Positions 1 through 8,834 of a stretch of 64,000 bases of DNA are shown here, in pieces (positions within the stretch are counted from its first letter, which is position 1; each line of letters starts with the position of its first letter). The notes under the pieces were generated by a model. It was not told where the DNA came from and did not search any database. It saw only the letters and a list, made by a program, of their open reading frames with translations. Position numbers and translations under genes: made by a program. This DNA comes from Chryseobacterium ureilyticum (GTDB lineage: Bacteria > Bacteroidota > Bacteroidia > Flavobacteriales > Weeksellaceae). The stretch covers positions 186,001-250,000 of the forward strand of contig NZ_FTOL01000007.1 of assembly GCF_900156735.1 (NCBI RefSeq), in the 5' to 3' direction.

Positions 1-1
1 T

Positions 2-1387
2 TACGCTCATCTGAACAAATATTACGATAAGCTCGATGAATATGTAAAAGAGAAGCAGTACAAAGACGAAAAATGGGAACAGGATATTACTTTTCAAGCG
101 GGACAGTTTCCAGTTACAAAAGGACAACTTATTGCTTTGAGTGGAAATACGGGAGGTTCTGCTGGTCCGCACTTACATTTTGAGATAAGAGATACTAAAA
201 CGGAGGAGTGTCTTAATCCGTTGCTTTTCGGTTTTGCTATTCCGGATTCTGTGGCTCCTATTATCAGTGGATTGTATTGGTATGATCGCAGGTTTAGTAC
301 TTATGAACCCGGAGCTAATGGAATTACTGTTAAAAAAGTTGGAAATACTTATACAGCAGATGTAGTAAAAGTGAATTCTCCAATGATAAGCTTTGGGATA
401 AAAGCAGTGGATAAGGCTAATCAGGGCTTCAATCTTGGTATTTATAAAGCTGAATTATTGATGGATGGGAAATTAATATATGGCTTTAGTATTGATAAAG
501 TGAGCTATGATGATACCCGCTATCTGAATGGTTGTATAGACTATACCAAATTTATCAGGGACAAAACGGCAATCCAGCATTTATCTACCTTGCCAGGAAT
601 GAAACTACAAAATTACAGTAATGCTAATATGTCGGGAATCATTAATCTTCAGGATCAGGATATTCATACCATTGAAATCATTCTTAAAGATGTAAAAGGA
701 AATACAAGCCGTTTAACAACCAAAGTTCAGCTTAATACAGCTGGAGAGAAAATTTCACAGACAGCAAAAACCGGTCTTCCCAATGAAGGAAAAACAATTA
801 CCACTGAAAATGCTGAAATTAATTTGAGCAAAAATGCTTTGTATGATGCGGTAAATTTTAATATGTATGAGAAATCTGACGGTGATGCCAATGTAGTTTC
901 CAATGCCATTGTGTTAAATAGCCCATACATACCTGTTCATGATAACTATACTTTGAAAATAAAACCGAATAGGAAATTAACCAAAGAAGAAAAGGATAAA
1001 GTGGTGATGTCTCTTAATTATGGAAGTGATACGAATGTGATAAAGGCAAAATGGAATGGCGATCAGGCAGAAGGACAATTCAACAGACTAGGAACGGTGA
1101 AACTTATATTAGATAATAGTTTACCTTCAGTTTCTCCGGGATGGAAAGAAGGAGCAGCTATAAACAGTAGCATTCTTCGTTTGAAAGGAATTTCAAAAGT
1201 TGGAGATATTGTAGAATTCCGTGCAGAACTGGATGGAAAGTGGCTTAGATTTGCTCGTGCAAAAGATGATTTTATCTATACTTTTGATGAAAAATGTCCT
1301 AAAGGTTCCGGCTCACATACTTTAAAAGTTGTTACGACTAATACAGCAGGTAATACCAATACACAAACATTTACCTTCCAAAGATAA
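2..1387 (+). CDS. M23-family (LytM-type) peptidase, 5' end outside window
   Basis: The reading frame is open from the window edge, so the start is missing. The first codons read Tyr-Ala-His-Leu, the usual YAHL element of LytM domains, and about 45 residues later comes GNTGGSAGPHLHFEIR with the HxH zinc-ligand motif. These two elements identify the end of an M23 metallopeptidase domain, whose family cuts peptidoglycan cross-links or acts in envelope assembly. About 400 further residues follow without a motif I recognise; they look beta-rich, as is common in Bacteroidota M23 proteins. The first His of the zinc site must lie upstream of the window. It ends 60 bp before the ligase gene. Not obviously part of the pigment pathway. 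Confidence 0.88.
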   Translation, partial: YAHLNKYYDKLDEYVKEKQYKDEKWEQDITFQAGQFPVTKGQLIALSGNTGGSAGPHLHFEIRDTKTEECLNPLLFGFAIPDSVAPIISGLYWYDRRFSTYEPGANGITVKKVGNTYTADVVKVNSPMISFGIKAVDKANQGFNLGIYKAELLMDGKLIYGFSIDKVSYDDTRYLNGCIDYTKFIRDKTAIQHLSTLPGMKLQNYSNANMSGIINLQDQDIHTIEIILKDVKGNTSRLTTKVQLNTAGEKISQTAKTGLPNEGKTITTENAEINLSKNALYDAVNFNMYEKSDGDANVVSNAIVLNSPYIPVHDNYTLKIKPNRKLTKEEKDKVVMSLNYGSDTNVIKAKWNGDQAEGQFNRLGTVKLILDNSLPSVSPGWKEGAAINSSILRLKGISKVGDIVEFRAELDGKWLRFARAKDDFIYTFDEKCPKGSGSHTLKVVTTNTAGNTNTQTFTFQR

Positions 1388-1423
1388 ACAAGGGTTTATG
1401 AACCAACTTTTAATTTAATTAAA

Positions 1424-1431
1424 TAAATTTG
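1424..1431 (+). promoter_or_regulatory. Putative -7 box (TAAATTTG)
   Basis: The octamer fits the Bacteroidota -7 consensus TAnnTTTG and lies 16 bases before the TTG start at 1448. I see no good -33 TTTG at the expected distance. It would start the ligase transcript and supports the TTG start chosen there. Confidence 0.5.
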
Positions 1432-1447
1432 CTCAAAATTAAAATCA

Positions 1448-2740
1448 TTGGAATTTCATCCGTTCATCGAAAAATCAAGTACTCAGGAAATAAAAAGGTT
1501 TCAGGAAGATAAACTTCAGAAGCTTTTGGCTTATCTTGAGGAGAATTCACCTTTTTACACAAAACTGTTTAGGGAAAATAATATCAATATTGCGGAAATT
1601 CAAACTTTAGAAGATCTGCAGAAGATTCCTACAACCACAAAGAATGATTTACAGCAGTACAATCATGATTTTTTCTGTATTACTCCGGATAAGATTGTAG
1701 ATTATAGCACGACTTCAGGAACTTTGGGAGATCCTGTGACTTTCGGTTTGTCTGATAATGACCTTGAAAGACTTGCCTATAATGAAGCAATATCATTTGC
1801 CTGTGCAGGAATCCAGAAAGGAGATGTTGTACAGATGATCACAACCATCGATAAACGTTTCATGGCAGGACTTGCTTACTTTTTAGGATTAAGAAAAATG
1901 GGTGCAAGTGTTGTCAGAATGGGACCTGGAATTCCGGAATTGCAATGGGATTCTATTTTCAGATATAAACCTAAATACCTGATTACTGTTCCTTCTTTTC
2001 TGTTAAAGATGATCGATTATGCTGAAAAACATGGTTTGGACTATAAAAATTCAAGTGTTTATGGCGCAGTATGTATCGGAGAAAGTATCAAAAATCAGGA
2101 TTTTACAGATAATATTCTTTCACAGAAGATCAAAGAAAAGTGGAACATTAAACTCTTTTCTACGTATGCATCTACTGAGATGAGTACTGCCTTTACAGAA
2201 TGTGAATTTCAGATTGGAGGACATCATCACCCGGAATTGATCATTACAGAAATATTGGATGATGAGGGAAATGTAGTGAAGGAAGGAGAAAGCGGAGAAC
2301 TTACCATTACAACTTTGGGTGTGGAAGCTATTCCTTTATTAAGATTTAAAACAGGTGATATTGTAAAAGCTCATTACGAACCATGTCAATGCGGAAGAAA
2401 TACGATGAGGTTAGGACCTGTGATTGGAAGAAAGCAGCAGATGATTAAATATAAGGGAACAACGTTGTATCCGCCGGCAATGAATGATATTCTGAACGAT
2501 TTTAATAATATTCTGTGTTATCAGATCGTAATTCAGGCTAATGAGATCGGGTTGGATGAAATTATCATCAAATTAAGTATTGAAGCCGAAAACGAGAATT
2601 TTGTAAATGAAGTAAGAGATCATTTCCGAGCAAAATTGAGAGTAAGCCCGAAAATTGAAGTTATTGACTTTGATATTCTGTCCAAAACGGTCTTCAATCC
2701 AAACAGCAGAAAGCCTATTACCTTTATAGATCTACGATAA
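1448..2740 (+). CDS. PaaK-like AMP-forming acyl/aryl-CoA ligase, probable aryl starter activation
   Basis: A 430-residue member of the phenylacetate-CoA ligase branch of the ANL superfamily. Visible landmarks are the phosphate-binding loop YSTTSGTLGDPV near residue 86, the STEMSTAFTECE stretch, and the C-terminal hinge RFKTGDIV followed by a Cys pair (EPCQCG). These enzymes adenylate a carboxylic acid and pass it to CoA or a carrier thiol. In aryl-polyene pathways a ligase activates the 4-hydroxycinnamate made by the ammonia-lyase; the lyase gene at 4812 makes that role likely here, but the substrate is inferred. The start is TTG, 16 bases after a -7 box; no ATG near the N-terminus fits as well. 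Confidence 0.85.
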   Translation: MEFHPFIEKSSTQEIKRFQEDKLQKLLAYLEENSPFYTKLFRENNINIAEIQTLEDLQKIPTTTKNDLQQYNHDFFCITPDKIVDYSTTSGTLGDPVTFGLSDNDLERLAYNEAISFACAGIQKGDVVQMITTIDKRFMAGLAYFLGLRKMGASVVRMGPGIPELQWDSIFRYKPKYLITVPSFLLKMIDYAEKHGLDYKNSSVYGAVCIGESIKNQDFTDNILSQKIKEKWNIKLFSTYASTEMSTAFTECEFQIGGHHHPELIITEILDDEGNVVKEGESGELTITTLGVEAIPLLRFKTGDIVKAHYEPCQCGRNTMRLGPVIGRKQQMIKYKGTTLYPPAMNDILNDFNNILCYQIVIQANEIGLDEIIIKLSIEAENENFVNEVRDHFRAKLRVSPKIEVIDFDILSKTVFNPNSRKPITFIDLR

Positions 2741-2817
2741 GAATAATTTTCAATAAAAGTATTATAACTCTACTTTTTATGATACCTTTAAACGCTTAAA
2801 AATAAAACTAATAAACA

Positions 2818-3423
2818 ATGAAAAAATTATTATTGCTGGTGTTTTTCGTAATGATGACAACAGTTTTCGCACAGGACAAAATGAAAATTACAGCGGGTAA
2901 TTTACTTGTATTAAAAGATCAGCCCGAAGTAAATGTTGAGGTCAAATTTGAGAACGTATTATTTATGAAAGAGAATATTACGGAAGTTCAATATCTTGAA
3001 AACAGAAAAAAACAGGTTCTGGAAAACCCTAAAAGAGGCGAGGAGGCATGGACAAAATGGATCGGGCAATGGGAAATCTATAAAAGAGAATATGTAGATT
3101 ATTTCGCAAAAGGACTGAATAAAACGTATAAAGACATTTCATTCAAAAAAGATCCTTCTGCAAAATATACCCTGTTGGTAGAAACAGCATGGGTTTTTCC
3201 GGGATGGCATGCAGGACTTACAGCAATGACTGCTGAAATAACGGGTAAAATAAAACTGATTGAAACGAATAATCCTTCTAAGGTTTTAGTGGAAGTAGAA
3301 CTAAACAAATTCGATAAATTCGTAAAGAATGATGAATTTGTAATGGAGTATGGAAGAATTGCCGCAGCTTATGAATCTGCCGGAAGATATCTGGGAAGAG
3401 AAATTAAAAAGTCTTTAAAATAA
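2818..3423 (+). CDS. Secreted protein of unknown function (201 aa)
   Basis: I do not recognise the family. The protein begins with a clear signal peptide (MKKLLLLVFFVMMTTVFAQ, cleavage probably after Ala-Gln). The remainder is soluble, rich in Lys and Glu, with a Trp-containing middle (EAWTKWIGQWEIYKREY) and a C-terminal helix RIAAAYESAGRYLGREIKK. There are no membrane segments after the signal and no Cys. It follows the ligase by 77 bp and is closed by a bidirectional terminator shared with the convergent halogenase gene. A periplasmic or surface role is all that can be said. Confidence 0.75.
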   Translation: MKKLLLLVFFVMMTTVFAQDKMKITAGNLLVLKDQPEVNVEVKFENVLFMKENITEVQYLENRKKQVLENPKRGEEAWTKWIGQWEIYKREYVDYFAKGLNKTYKDISFKKDPSAKYTLLVETAWVFPGWHAGLTAMTAEITGKIKLIETNNPSKVLVEVELNKFDKFVKNDEFVMEYGRIAAAYESAGRYLGREIKKSLK

Positions 3424-3430
3424 AACAAAA

Positions 3431-3458
3431 ACGGTCTGAAAATTCAGACCGTTTTTTT
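3431..3458. terminator. Bidirectional intrinsic terminator
   Basis: A perfect 10-bp stem (acggtctgaa / ttcagaccgt) is flanked by A-rich and T-rich runs. It lies between the convergent stops at 3423 and 3457 and can serve both strands. Confidence 0.85.
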
Positions 3459-4713
3459 ATTGTTGATTTTGCTGTTCCTGTTTTTCAAGTTTGATCAGGT
3501 TCGCAAGATTCTTAATCACAGTATCGTGCTTTTTCACAAAAGGATTGTCCTTATTCCACACATATCCTGCTAAAACCGCACATATCTTTTTCTTTACATC
3601 CGGATTTTCAGGTTGGTGGAAGAATAGCTCCTGAAGATTTCCGGTATACCATTCCTTTACATAAGTGGTGAAAACATCTACACCATATAAAATATAATCA
3701 GTATACTCTTTCTGCCAATCAATTGTTTCGCCATTAAGCTGTCTTAAAGCAAGTTTTGCTGCAAGCATTCCGGATTCGGTAGCAAATGCCATCCCTGAGG
3801 AAAAAACCGGATCAAGGAACTCTGATGCATTCCCTGTTAAAGCAAATCCATCTCCGAATAAACTCTTCACTGAGCATGAATAATCTTTAAGATGTCTTGG
3901 CTCAAAAAGGAACTCTACATCTCCGAAACGTTTTACATAATAATCAGAAAGAGAAATAGCCTTTCTTAAAGCTTCAGCCGGATCTCCATTTTCAGATAAT
4001 TGATCAATATAATCAGTAGGTCCTACGATACCTATACTTGTATTTCCATTAGAAAAAGGAATTACCCAAAGCCAAACTTCTGTTTCAATGATGTCAAAAG
4101 AAATCAATGTTCCCTCTTCCCCAGGTTCTCTGTTAATATCATTCACATGAGAGAAAATTGCAGAGTGAGGAGATAATTTTGAAGGTTTTTCAAGGTCCAG
4201 CAAACGGGGAAGTACTCTTCCGTATCCACTGGAATCAATAACGAATTTTGCATGGATTTCTTTAGTTTCTCCATCCTTATTCTTTACCGTTGTTATAGAA
4301 TCAGTTCCGTCAAATTTAATATCAATAACTTCTGTCTCAAATTCCAGATCGATCCCTTTATTAATGACTTCCTGAGCAAGAGTGTTATCAAAATCAGCTC
4401 TCGGAACCTGCCAGGTCCAATCCCAGCCTTCTCCAAATTTGTTACTGAAATCAAAAATGCAGACTTCATCACCACGAAGGAAACGAGCTCCAAGCTTTTT
4501 TTCAAAGCCCATTTTGTCTAGTGCAGGGAATAATCCGGCTTCGTCAAAGTGATCCATTACCCTTGGAATTAAGCTTTCACCGACTACCAATCTTGGGAAT
4601 TTTGTCTTTTCGACCACTTTTACGTTGACGTTGTTCTTCTTTAAGTATGAAGAAGACACGCATCCGGAAGGTCCAGCCCCGATTACAAGAACGTCAACAA
4701 ATTCTTTGCTCAT
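3457..4713 (-). CDS. FAD-dependent halogenase-like oxidoreductase
   Basis: A 418-residue flavoprotein of the flavin-dependent halogenase/geranylgeranyl reductase group. The Rossmann FAD motif GAGPSG is at residues 12-17. WLWVIP at 214-219 fits the WxWxIP signature of flavin-dependent halogenases, and FLDPVFSSG at 299-307 fits their second signature. A Lys pair in GFEKKLGA (72-73) sits about where phenol halogenases carry their catalytic Lys (aligned from memory). Flexirubin-type pigments can carry chlorine on the phenyl ring, so halogenation of the aryl head is a reasonable proposal; a hydroxylase is the main alternative. It is divergent from the ammonia-lyase gene across a compact 98-bp promoter region. 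Confidence 0.8.
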   Translation of the reverse strand: MSKEFVDVLVIGAGPSGCVSSSYLKKNNVNVKVVEKTKFPRLVVGESLIPRVMDHFDEAGLFPALDKMGFEKKLGARFLRGDEVCIFDFSNKFGEGWDWTWQVPRADFDNTLAQEVINKGIDLEFETEVIDIKFDGTDSITTVKNKDGETKEIHAKFVIDSSGYGRVLPRLLDLEKPSKLSPHSAIFSHVNDINREPGEEGTLISFDIIETEVWLWVIPFSNGNTSIGIVGPTDYIDQLSENGDPAEALRKAISLSDYYVKRFGDVEFLFEPRHLKDYSCSVKSLFGDGFALTGNASEFLDPVFSSGMAFATESGMLAAKLALRQLNGETIDWQKEYTDYILYGVDVFTTYVKEWYTGNLQELFFHQPENPDVKKKICAVLAGYVWNKDNPFVKKHDTVIKNLANLIKLEKQEQQNQQ

Positions 4714-4742
4714 CTTTGATTTTTTATTTTAATAATAACTTT

Positions 4743-4750
4743 TATCTTTG
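4743..4750 (+). promoter_or_regulatory. Putative -7 box for the ammonia-lyase gene (TATCTTTG)
   Basis: Matches TAnnTTTG on the plus strand, 61 bases before the lyase ATG. A TTTG lies at 4715-4718, but the 24-base spacing is long for a -33 element. Confidence 0.5.
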
Positions 4751-4753
4751 CCG

Positions 4754-4787
4754 CAAAATTAGTGACAATTAATTAATATTTTACAAA
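4754..4787 (-). promoter_or_regulatory. Putative promoter for the halogenase-like gene
   Basis: On the minus strand there is a -7 box TAATTTTG (4754-4761) and a TTTG (4784-4787) 22 bases further upstream, close to the Bacteroidota TTTG-N19-TAnnTTTG pattern. The -7 box is about 40 bases from the start at 4713. Confidence 0.55.
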
Positions 4788-4811
4788 ATTATCAACTATT
4801 ACTTTTAATTG

Positions 4812-6332
4812 ATGAAAATAACCAACTTTTTAGAACTGAAAGACTTTCAAAAAATTATTATTGAAAATGAGAAAATAGAACTGGATCAATCACTTTTATC
4901 AAGAGTGAATACAAGTTTTCAGTTTTTAAAAGAATTTTCTAAAAACAAAGTAATATATGGTGTGAACACTGGTTTTGGACCGATGGCTCAATTTAAGATC
5001 AGTGATGAAGACACACACCAGCTACAATATAACCTGATCAGAAGCCACTCTTCAGGAATCGGGAACCCTTTGCCAGCTCAGGAAGTTAAGGCATGTATGT
5101 TGGCAAGAATGAATACCTTATCATTAGGAAATTCAGGAGTACATGAATCCGTTATTTATCTTCTTCAGGAATTGATCAACAGAGATATCACCCCATTGAT
5201 TTTTGAGCATGGAGGAGTAGGAGCAAGTGGTGACCTTGTACAATTGGCTCACCTTGCTTTAGTTTTGATCGGAGAAGGAGAAGTATTTTATAAAGGAGAA
5301 AGAAAATCCACAAAAGAAGTTTTCGAAATCGAAGGATTAGAACCAATTCAGGTTGAGATCCGCGAAGGTCTTGCTTTAATGAATGGTACTTCGGTAATGT
5401 CAGGAATCGGAATAGTGAATGCTTATAAAGCAAATCAATTAACAGATATTTCCATCAGACTTTCATGTGCGATCAACGAAATTGTTCAGGCATATGATGA
5501 TCATTTATCCGCTGCTTTGAACGGAACCAAAAGACATTACGGTCAGCAGAAAGTGGCAGAAAGAATGCGTGCCCATTTAGCAGATAGTAAACTGATCAGA
5601 AAAAGAGAAGATCACCTTTATACTCACTTTGAAGAACAGGAAAAAGTATTCAAGGAAAAAGTACAGGAATATTATTCATTAAGATGTGTACCGCAGATCT
5701 TAGGACCAGTGTTAGATACATTGGAATACACAGAAAAAGTTCTTGAAAACGAAATTAACTCTGCCAATGATAACCCAATTATCAATGTAGAAGACCAACA
5801 TGTTTACCATGGCGGAAATTTCCACGGAGACTATATCTCTTTGGAAATGGATAAGCTTAAAATTGTAGTAACAAAACTAACCATGCTTGCAGAAAGACAG
5901 TTGAACTATCTTTTAAATGCTAAAATCAACGAAATTTTGCCTCCTTTTGTAAATTTAGGTAAATTAGGTTTCAATTTCGGAATGCAGGGTGTACAGTTTA
6001 CAGCAACTTCCACTACAGCAGAAAGCCAGATGCTGTCAAATCCTATGTACGTTCACAGTATCCCGAATAATAACGATAATCAGGATATCGTGAGTATGGG
6101 AACCAATGCAGCCGTAATCTGTAGAAAAGTAATAGAAAATGCTTTTGAAGTATTGGCAATTGAAGCCATTACAATTATCCAGGCAATTGAATACCTAGGT
6201 TTCCAGGATAAAGTTTCTTCATCCACAAAAGAGCTGTATGATGAGATCAGAAAAATAATTCCTGCATTCTCAGATGATATGGTAATGTACCCTTATCTGG
6301 AAGAAGTAAAGAAATATTTAAAGGCAATGTAA
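4812..6332 (+). CDS. Aromatic amino acid ammonia-lyase (HAL/PAL/TAL family), probable tyrosine ammonia-lyase
   Basis: A 506-residue MIO-dependent lyase. The Ala-Ser-Gly triad that forms the MIO cofactor is at 138-140 (GGVGASGDLVQL), and the catalytic Tyr lies in VIYGVNTGFGP near residue 49. The sequence closely resembles what I recall of the tyrosine ammonia-lyase of Flavobacterium johnsoniae. It would turn tyrosine into 4-coumarate, the aryl starter of flexirubin-type polyenes. The selectivity pair is Ser-His (RSHSSG), as in histidine lyases, so specificity cannot be read from that pair alone. A TTG precedes the ATG, but the ATG at 4812 is preferred. Its setting in a pigment cluster argues against histidine catabolism. 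Confidence 0.92.
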   Translation: MKITNFLELKDFQKIIIENEKIELDQSLLSRVNTSFQFLKEFSKNKVIYGVNTGFGPMAQFKISDEDTHQLQYNLIRSHSSGIGNPLPAQEVKACMLARMNTLSLGNSGVHESVIYLLQELINRDITPLIFEHGGVGASGDLVQLAHLALVLIGEGEVFYKGERKSTKEVFEIEGLEPIQVEIREGLALMNGTSVMSGIGIVNAYKANQLTDISIRLSCAINEIVQAYDDHLSAALNGTKRHYGQQKVAERMRAHLADSKLIRKREDHLYTHFEEQEKVFKEKVQEYYSLRCVPQILGPVLDTLEYTEKVLENEINSANDNPIINVEDQHVYHGGNFHGDYISLEMDKLKIVVTKLTMLAERQLNYLLNAKINEILPPFVNLGKLGFNFGMQGVQFTATSTTAESQMLSNPMYVHSIPNNNDNQDIVSMGTNAAVICRKVIENAFEVLAIEAITIIQAIEYLGFQDKVSSSTKELYDEIRKIIPAFSDDMVMYPYLEEVKKYLKAM

Positions 6333-6410
6333 TTATTCATCAGAATAAATTGTCTATTAAAAGAAAAACAAGGTAACTTAAAAAAACTAAAACGAAATAA
6401 ACACTAACGC

Positions 6411-7142
6411 ATGAAATGTGCAATTATAACAGGAGGCTCAAGAGGAATCGGAAGGGCGATCTGTATAAAACTGGCTGAAGAAAAGAATTACCATATACTG
6501 ATTAACTACACTTCAAATGAAGCCGCAGCAAAAGAAACTTTGGCTAAAGTAGAAGAACTTGGCGCTACAGGAGAAATCCTTAAATTTGATGTAGGAAATA
6601 CTGAAGAAGTTCAGAATGTATTAACAGCTTGGCAGGGAAATAATCCTACAGCTGTGGTAGAAGTGATTGTAAACAACGCCGGAATTACCAAAGATGGTCT
6701 GTTTATGTGGATGCCAAAAGAAGACTGGAGCAGCGTTATCAATACAAGCTTAGACGGATTTTTCAATGTAACGAATTTCTTTATTCAGAAATTACTTCGC
6801 AACAAATACGGAAGAATTATCAATATGGTTTCAGTATCCGGAGTAAAAGGAACTGCCGGGCAGACAAATTATTCCGCTGCAAAAGGAGCCTTGGTAGGAG
6901 CTACAAAAGCCCTTGCTCAAGAAGTCGCAAAAAGAAATATTACAGTAAATGCTGTTGCACCAGGGTTTATCAAAACAGATATGACCCAGGAAATGAATGA
7001 AGATGAGCTTAAAGCAATGATTCCAGCCAACAGATTCGGAGAAGCTGAAGAAGTAGCTGATCTTGTAGCGTTTTTAGCATCGAAAAAATCTTCATACATT
7101 ACAGGCGAAGTGATTAATATTAACGGCGGAATTTACTCATAA
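6411..7142 (+). CDS. FabG-like 3-oxoacyl-ACP reductase
   Basis: A 243-residue classical short-chain dehydrogenase. The NADP-binding motif TGGSRGIG is at the N-terminus, followed by NNAG and the Ser-Tyr-Lys triad in SVSGVKGTAGQTNYSAAK; PGFIKTDM follows. In aryl-polyene assembly this enzyme reduces the beta-keto group after each condensation and passes the hydroxyacyl-ACP to a dehydratase. It is 78 bp after the lyase and 108 bp before the first ketosynthase, the latter spacer holding an inverted repeat. The housekeeping fabG is presumably elsewhere, so I treat this as the cluster-specific ketoreductase. Confidence 0.9.
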   Translation: MKCAIITGGSRGIGRAICIKLAEEKNYHILINYTSNEAAAKETLAKVEELGATGEILKFDVGNTEEVQNVLTAWQGNNPTAVVEVIVNNAGITKDGLFMWMPKEDWSSVINTSLDGFFNVTNFFIQKLLRNKYGRIINMVSVSGVKGTAGQTNYSAAKGALVGATKALAQEVAKRNITVNAVAPGFIKTDMTQEMNEDELKAMIPANRFGEAEEVADLVAFLASKKSSYITGEVININGGIYS

Positions 7143-7150
7143 AATAATTT

Positions 7151-7233
7151 AACAATATACCAATGTACCAGTGTACAATATAAATTGAATCTCAATAAAA
7201 TATATTGTTACATCGTTAAACTGATACATTGTT
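7151..7233. repeat. Imperfect inverted repeat (hairpin family, copy 1)
   Basis: The arm at 7151-7182 and the reverse complement of 7201-7233 align along about 32 bases with scattered mismatches (both begin aacaat and end acaatata). The central loop is about 18 bases. It fills the spacer between the ketoreductase and ketosynthase genes and resembles three other spacer hairpins in this cluster. Confidence 0.7.
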
Positions 7234-7250
7234 AAACTCAATATAAACAA

Positions 7251-8471
7251 ATGGAAAACAGGGTTGTGATTACCGGAATGGGGATTTATTCCTGCATTGG
7301 GACCTCTTTAGAAGAAGTCAGGGAATCTCTATACCAAGGAAAATCCGGTATTGTTTTAGATCAGGAGAGAAAAGAATTCGGGTTTAGATCTGGGCTTACA
7401 GGCGTTGTACCAAAACCGGATCTCAAAAACCTTCTGAATAGACGTCAGCGCATCAGCATGGGAGAAGAAAGTGAATATGCTTATCTTGCCACAATTGATG
7501 CCTTGAAACAAGCCAATCTTGATGAAACATTTTTAGACACCCATGAAGTTGGGATTCTATACGGAAACGATAGTGTTTCTCAGGCAGTGGTAGAATCTAT
7601 AGACATTGCAAGAGAAAAGAAAGATACTACATTAATGGGGTCCGGTGCGATCTTTAAATCAATGAACTCAACTGTAACGATGAACCTTTCCACGATCTTT
7701 AAGCTGAGAGGAATCAATCTTACAATCAGTGCAGCCTGTGCAAGCGGTTCACATTCCTTAGGACTTGCTTATATGATGATCAAAAACGGTTTTCAGGATA
7801 TGATTATCTGTGGTGGGGCTCAGGAAACCAACAAATATTCCATGGCAAGTTTTGATGGATTGGGAGTTTTCTCCGCAAGAGAAGACGAACCTACCAAAGC
7901 TTCAAGACCTTTCGATGCAGGAAGAGACGGCTTGATTCCAAGTGGAGGAGCAGCAAGCTTAGTTGTTGAAAGCTTAGAATCGGCACAAAGAAGAGGTGCT
8001 CCAATCATTGCTGAAATTATAGGATATGGTTTCTCATCCAACGGCGGACATATTTCAACCCCGAATGTTGACGGACCAGCCCTTGCAATGGACAGAGCTT
8101 TGAAACAATCAGGATTGAAAGCTTCAGACATTGATTATATTAATGCTCATGCTACTTCTACCCCTATTGGTGATGCGAACGAAGCAAAAGCTATTTATGA
8201 AATCTTCGGAAGCGAAGTTCCAGTAAGTTCTACCAAATCCATGACAGGACACGAGTGTTGGATGGCAGGCGCAAGTGAAGTTATCTACTCAATTCTGATG
8301 ATGCAGAACGATTTTGTAGCTCCGAATATTAACTTGGATAATCCTGATAATGAGGCTCAAAAGATAAATTTAGTCTCCAAAACAAAAAATCAAAAAATTG
8401 ATGTATTTTTGTCGAATTCTTTTGGGTTTGGGGGAACCAATTCTGCACTAATAGTTAAAAAATTTGATTAA
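7251..8471 (+). CDS. Beta-ketoacyl-ACP synthase, FabF type (elongating)
   Basis: A 406-residue KAS II-type enzyme with an intact triad: Cys163 (AACASGSHSL), His300 (NAHATSTP) and His334 (STKSMTGHECW). It should load an acyl chain and condense it with malonyl-ACP. It lies directly before an ACP gene, from which it is separated by only a few bases, and in the operon with the ketoreductase and lyase; this fits polyene chain extension. The window holds three complete FabF-type synthases plus inactive partners, so which one primes and which elongates cannot be decided from sequence. Confidence 0.92.
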   Translation: MENRVVITGMGIYSCIGTSLEEVRESLYQGKSGIVLDQERKEFGFRSGLTGVVPKPDLKNLLNRRQRISMGEESEYAYLATIDALKQANLDETFLDTHEVGILYGNDSVSQAVVESIDIAREKKDTTLMGSGAIFKSMNSTVTMNLSTIFKLRGINLTISAACASGSHSLGLAYMMIKNGFQDMIICGGAQETNKYSMASFDGLGVFSAREDEPTKASRPFDAGRDGLIPSGGAASLVVESLESAQRRGAPIIAEIIGYGFSSNGGHISTPNVDGPALAMDRALKQSGLKASDIDYINAHATSTPIGDANEAKAIYEIFGSEVPVSSTKSMTGHECWMAGASEVIYSILMMQNDFVAPNINLDNPDNEAQKINLVSKTKNQKIDVFLSNSFGFGGTNSALIVKKFD

Positions 8472-8475
8472 AAAC

Positions 8476-8730
8476 ATGGAAAGGGAAAAAATAGTTGCTA
8501 TTGTTAATGATTTTCTTGTCAACGAATTTGAAGTTGATGGAGACGAAATCAGTAATGATGCCAACCTTAAAAATACATTAGGCTTAGACAGCTTAGACTA
8601 TATCGATATGGTAGTGGTGATTGAATCTAATTTCGGAGTGAAATTAGGAGAAGCCGATTTCAAAAAAATGGTGACATTTGCTGACTTCTACTCAACGATT
8701 GAAAACAAGATTGCTGAAAAAAACGCATAG
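8476..8730 (+). CDS. Acyl carrier protein
   Basis: An 84-residue ACP with the phosphopantetheine attachment Ser in LGLDSLDYIDMVV, followed by the typical helix III region (FGVKLGEADFKKM). It carries the growing chain for the pigment synthases. I chose the ATG at 8476, a few bases after the ketosynthase stop; an in-frame TTG at 8464 would overlap the upstream gene. A second ACP lies at 20225-20482, so starter and extender functions, or polyene and resorcinol branches, may use different carriers. Confidence 0.92.
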   Translation: MEREKIVAIVNDFLVNEFEVDGDEISNDANLKNTLGLDSLDYIDMVVVIESNFGVKLGEADFKKMVTFADFYSTIENKIAEKNA

Positions 8731-8754
8731 TTATAAGTAATCTATACTCCTTAA

Positions 8755-8830
8755 AATGTACCAATGTAACCATATTAGAGTGTACTCAGAGATAGGGTTA
8801 CATTGGTATACTGTTATAATGGTAAACTCT
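8755..8830. repeat. Imperfect inverted repeat (hairpin family, copy 2)
   Basis: A perfect 13-bp pair, taccaatgtaacc (8759-8771) and ggttacattggta (8796-8808), forms the core. The left arm contains AATGTAcc-AATGTAac, two units with 8-bp spacing. It sits in the spacer between the ACP and acyltransferase genes. Confidence 0.75.
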
Positions 8831-8834
8831 ATTT

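Noticed and set aside
7820..8131. Long minus-strand frame opposite the ketosynthase at 7251
   Set aside because: It is antisense to a gene with an intact catalytic triad; Ser/Ala/Leu-rich shadow composition.
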